In this document: one piece after another, positions 62,583 through 64,000 of the stretch | Layout of the letters: each line of letters starts with the position of its first letter | Numbering within the stretch: the first letter of the stretch is position 1 | Assembly (NCBI GenBank): GCA_045110675.1 | Contig: JBGCGJ010000065.1 | Location: forward strand, 26,323-90,322 | DNA from: JBALVT01 sp045110675 | Lineage (GTDB): Bacteria; Pseudomonadota; Gammaproteobacteria; Pseudomonadales; Halieaceae | Length of the DNA stretch: 64,000 bases | Direction of reading: 5' to 3' | Position numbers and translations under genes: made by a program | Notes under the pieces: generated by a model | Database searches by the model: none | Told to the model about the DNA's origin: nothing | The model's input: only the letters and a program-made list of their open reading frames with translations

Positions 62583-64000
62583 TATCCCCCCCTACCCTCA
62601 ATCAGCTCTTTGTAAAATTCACCATCCAGCTGCTCGTAATGGTCACTGCGAGGTTTGCGAAGATAAATTATGTCATCGCCAACCTTGTCGAGGTGAAAGG
62701 CCTGCTCGCGCAGCTCGCCTTTAACTAATTTGAAGGTCATCGTCGTCTCAGCGGAGCGCAGTACGCGAATAAAAACCGGTTGAGCGTACTGCGGCAGGTC
62801 GCGTTCGACCAAAGTTTGGAAAACACCGAGGTCTAGATCTACACCCTCATCCAGTTCGAAAGCCACCATGCCAGCACGGCCCTCAGCGCCAGGTACTTCC
62901 ACTCCATACACATTGGCCATATTGATCTGTGGGTGGGCATTGAGCACCTCCGCAACCTCGTTTGTTGAAACGTTCTCGGCGCGCCATCGAAAGGTGTCGC
63001 CCGTACGATCCACAAACTGAAAATGTTTTAGACCCATGGCAAAACCTACGTCGATTTGCCGTATCAAGTCCCCGGTGTTAAACCAGCTGTCGCCCTTTTT
63101 CTTCACGTCCCGGATGATTTTGCTAGCCGTGGCATCTGGATTGGTATAGCCATCAAACCTGGCTTTGGAATTGATCTCCCCAAGTAACAATCCCGGCTCG
63201 CCCATGGGAACCTCAATACAACGGCCGCGTTTGTCGCGGGCGATCTCGTCTGTCTCATTATCGTATTGCACGAGTGCAACCTTACTTATCGCCGCGCCAA
63301 TGGTTTTATCCTTGTTGAGTAGATTGAGGAAGGAAGTGTTGCCCTCACTGGCGCCATACATCTCGCAAATACGCGGCACATCGAAACGATTTTTGAATTC
63401 GTCCCAGACGTCAGGACGCAAACCGTTCCCCATCATTTTCATCAGAGGATTGTTTTTCTCCTCTGGAGATTCTGACTGCATAGCGAGATATCTACACAAT
63501 TCGCCGACATAGACAAAGCAATTGCAATCGTTACTCTTAACTTCGGACCAAAAACTCGAAGCTGAAAAACTGCGGCGAAGAAAAATCGATCCGCCACCGG
63601 AAATAAACCCACAGAAACCAGGCCCCATGCCGGTCAAGTGGTATATGGGTAGACACAAGTACAATCGATCATCGGGTTCGATCTGAAACCCAACACGGCC
63701 AGCGCCTTCTCCCACAGCAAGAATCTTGCGATGTGGCATGATGGCGGCTTTGGGTAAACCGGTGGTACCAGAAGTGAAAATGTACAGGGCGGGCTCTCCA
63801 GCAGTAATTTCTCGAGTGACCGGCAGATTCCCAGTCGGCATATCGGCCATAGCTGCCACAGCATCCTCAGCCCAGTCCGGCACTGAAGTGGCACCCTCAT
63901 CTGCAATCCAGAAATAATCTTTCCCCGCATTCAAGTCCAGATCGCCGAGCACCTCCGCAAGCACTCCAGCGCGCTCCTCCCCAACAATAATGCGACAGGC
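62579..64000 (-). CDS. Long-chain acyl-CoA synthetase (FATP/FadD6-like), N-terminus cut
   Basis: ANL-family acyl-CoA ligase, 473 residues seen and open to the right window edge, so the N-terminal portion is missing. Motifs: FTSGTTGLPKAAIMPHRK (ATP loop), MYGASEGNTSF, WFNTGDLIRQID and FVDRTGDTFRWRAENVSTNE. The C-terminus DLPQYAQPVFIRVL is the pattern of very-long-chain/FATP-type synthetases. A GTG at 63962-63964 could start translation in frame, but the frame continues coherently (RIIVGEERAGVLAEVL) past it, so it is internal. Confidence 0.9.
   Translation of the reverse strand, partial: ACRIIVGEERAGVLAEVLGDLDLNAGKDYFWIADEGATSVPDWAEDAVAAMADMPTGNLPVTREITAGEPALYIFTSGTTGLPKAAIMPHRKILAVGEGAGRVGFQIEPDDRLYLCLPIYHLTGMGPGFCGFISGGGSIFLRRSFSASSFWSEVKSNDCNCFVYVGELCRYLAMQSESPEEKNNPLMKMMGNGLRPDVWDEFKNRFDVPRICEMYGASEGNTSFLNLLNKDKTIGAAISKVALVQYDNETDEIARDKRGRCIEVPMGEPGLLLGEINSKARFDGYTNPDATASKIIRDVKKKGDSWFNTGDLIRQIDVGFAMGLKHFQFVDRTGDTFRWRAENVSTNEVAEVLNAHPQINMANVYGVEVPGAEGRAGMVAFELDEGVDLDLGVFQTLVERDLPQYAQPVFIRVLRSAETTMTFKLVKGELREQAFHLDKVGDDIIYLRKPRSDHYEQLDGEFYKELIEGRGGY

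Noticed and set aside
1..64000. CRISPR array, prophage, insertion sequence, tRNA or rRNA
   Set aside because: No spaced direct repeats, transposase, integrase or phage genes, and no tRNA- or rRNA-like sequence noticed on reading the window.

Overview
The window looks like a chromosomal segment of a marine, heterotrophic gammaproteobacterium. The clues are Gram-negative envelope genes (two TonB-dependent receptors, lipoproteins, an outer-membrane barrel), a SoxR regulon, YchJ, CreD and XdhC family genes, and a dense set of catabolic oxidoreductases of the kind seen in Halieaceae/Spongiibacteraceae-like bacteria. This assignment is inference from gene content; there is no rRNA marker. I saw no rRNA, tRNA, CRISPR array, insertion sequence or phage gene.

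Region 1 (1-23171, resuming at 28416-35296) is a catabolic island. It holds two carotenoid-cleavage-type oxygenases, three Rieske oxygenase alpha subunits, four SDRs, a zinc alcohol dehydrogenase, two acyl-CoA dehydrogenases, an acyl-CoA ligase, a crotonase, two hot-dog dehydratase-like proteins, three SnoaL-like proteins, two ThuA-like proteins, a dienelactone-hydrolase-like enzyme, a TetR regulator and two TonB-dependent receptors. The parts fit uptake of a hydrophobic, probably isoprenoid- or stilbene-like substrate, oxidative C=C cleavage, ring hydroxylation, oxidation to acids, CoA activation and beta-oxidation. The substrate cannot be read from the sequence. Four catabolic promoter regions share an 18-bp dyad, consensus AAACAGT-N4-ACTGTTT (1237, 11123, 17636, 31488), which suggests one regulon.

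Region 2 (23428-27861) interrupts the island with a self-contained locus: an outer-membrane beta-barrel, a secreted subtilisin-like protease with a long acidic four-residue repeat, and a divergent ECF sigma factor with its membrane anti-sigma factor. A gene-free stretch with three consecutive stem-loops follows (27862-28415).

Region 3 (35641-47870) carries secreted or lipoprotein hydrolases: a DUF3604 protein, an M1 aminopeptidase and two convergent paralogous penicillin/AHL-acylase-type Ntn hydrolases. YchJ-like, GalM and two small membrane proteins are also here. A 41-bp inverted repeat precedes the first acylase.

Region 4 (47967-54376) holds SoxR, divergent from a VOC protein and an FMN reductase across a perfect SoxR box. 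Then come XdhC, an ACAD10/11-type acyl-CoA dehydrogenase, a patatin-like lipase and a haloalkane dehalogenase.

Region 5 (54508-64000) has a leftward run: a ferritin-like predicted hydrolase, a membrane protein resembling styrene-oxide isomerase, a small membrane protein, a sulfatase and a GST-like protein. A divergent TetR regulator with a dyad operator lies upstream. DUF3667, CreD and a truncated long-chain acyl-CoA synthetase end the window.
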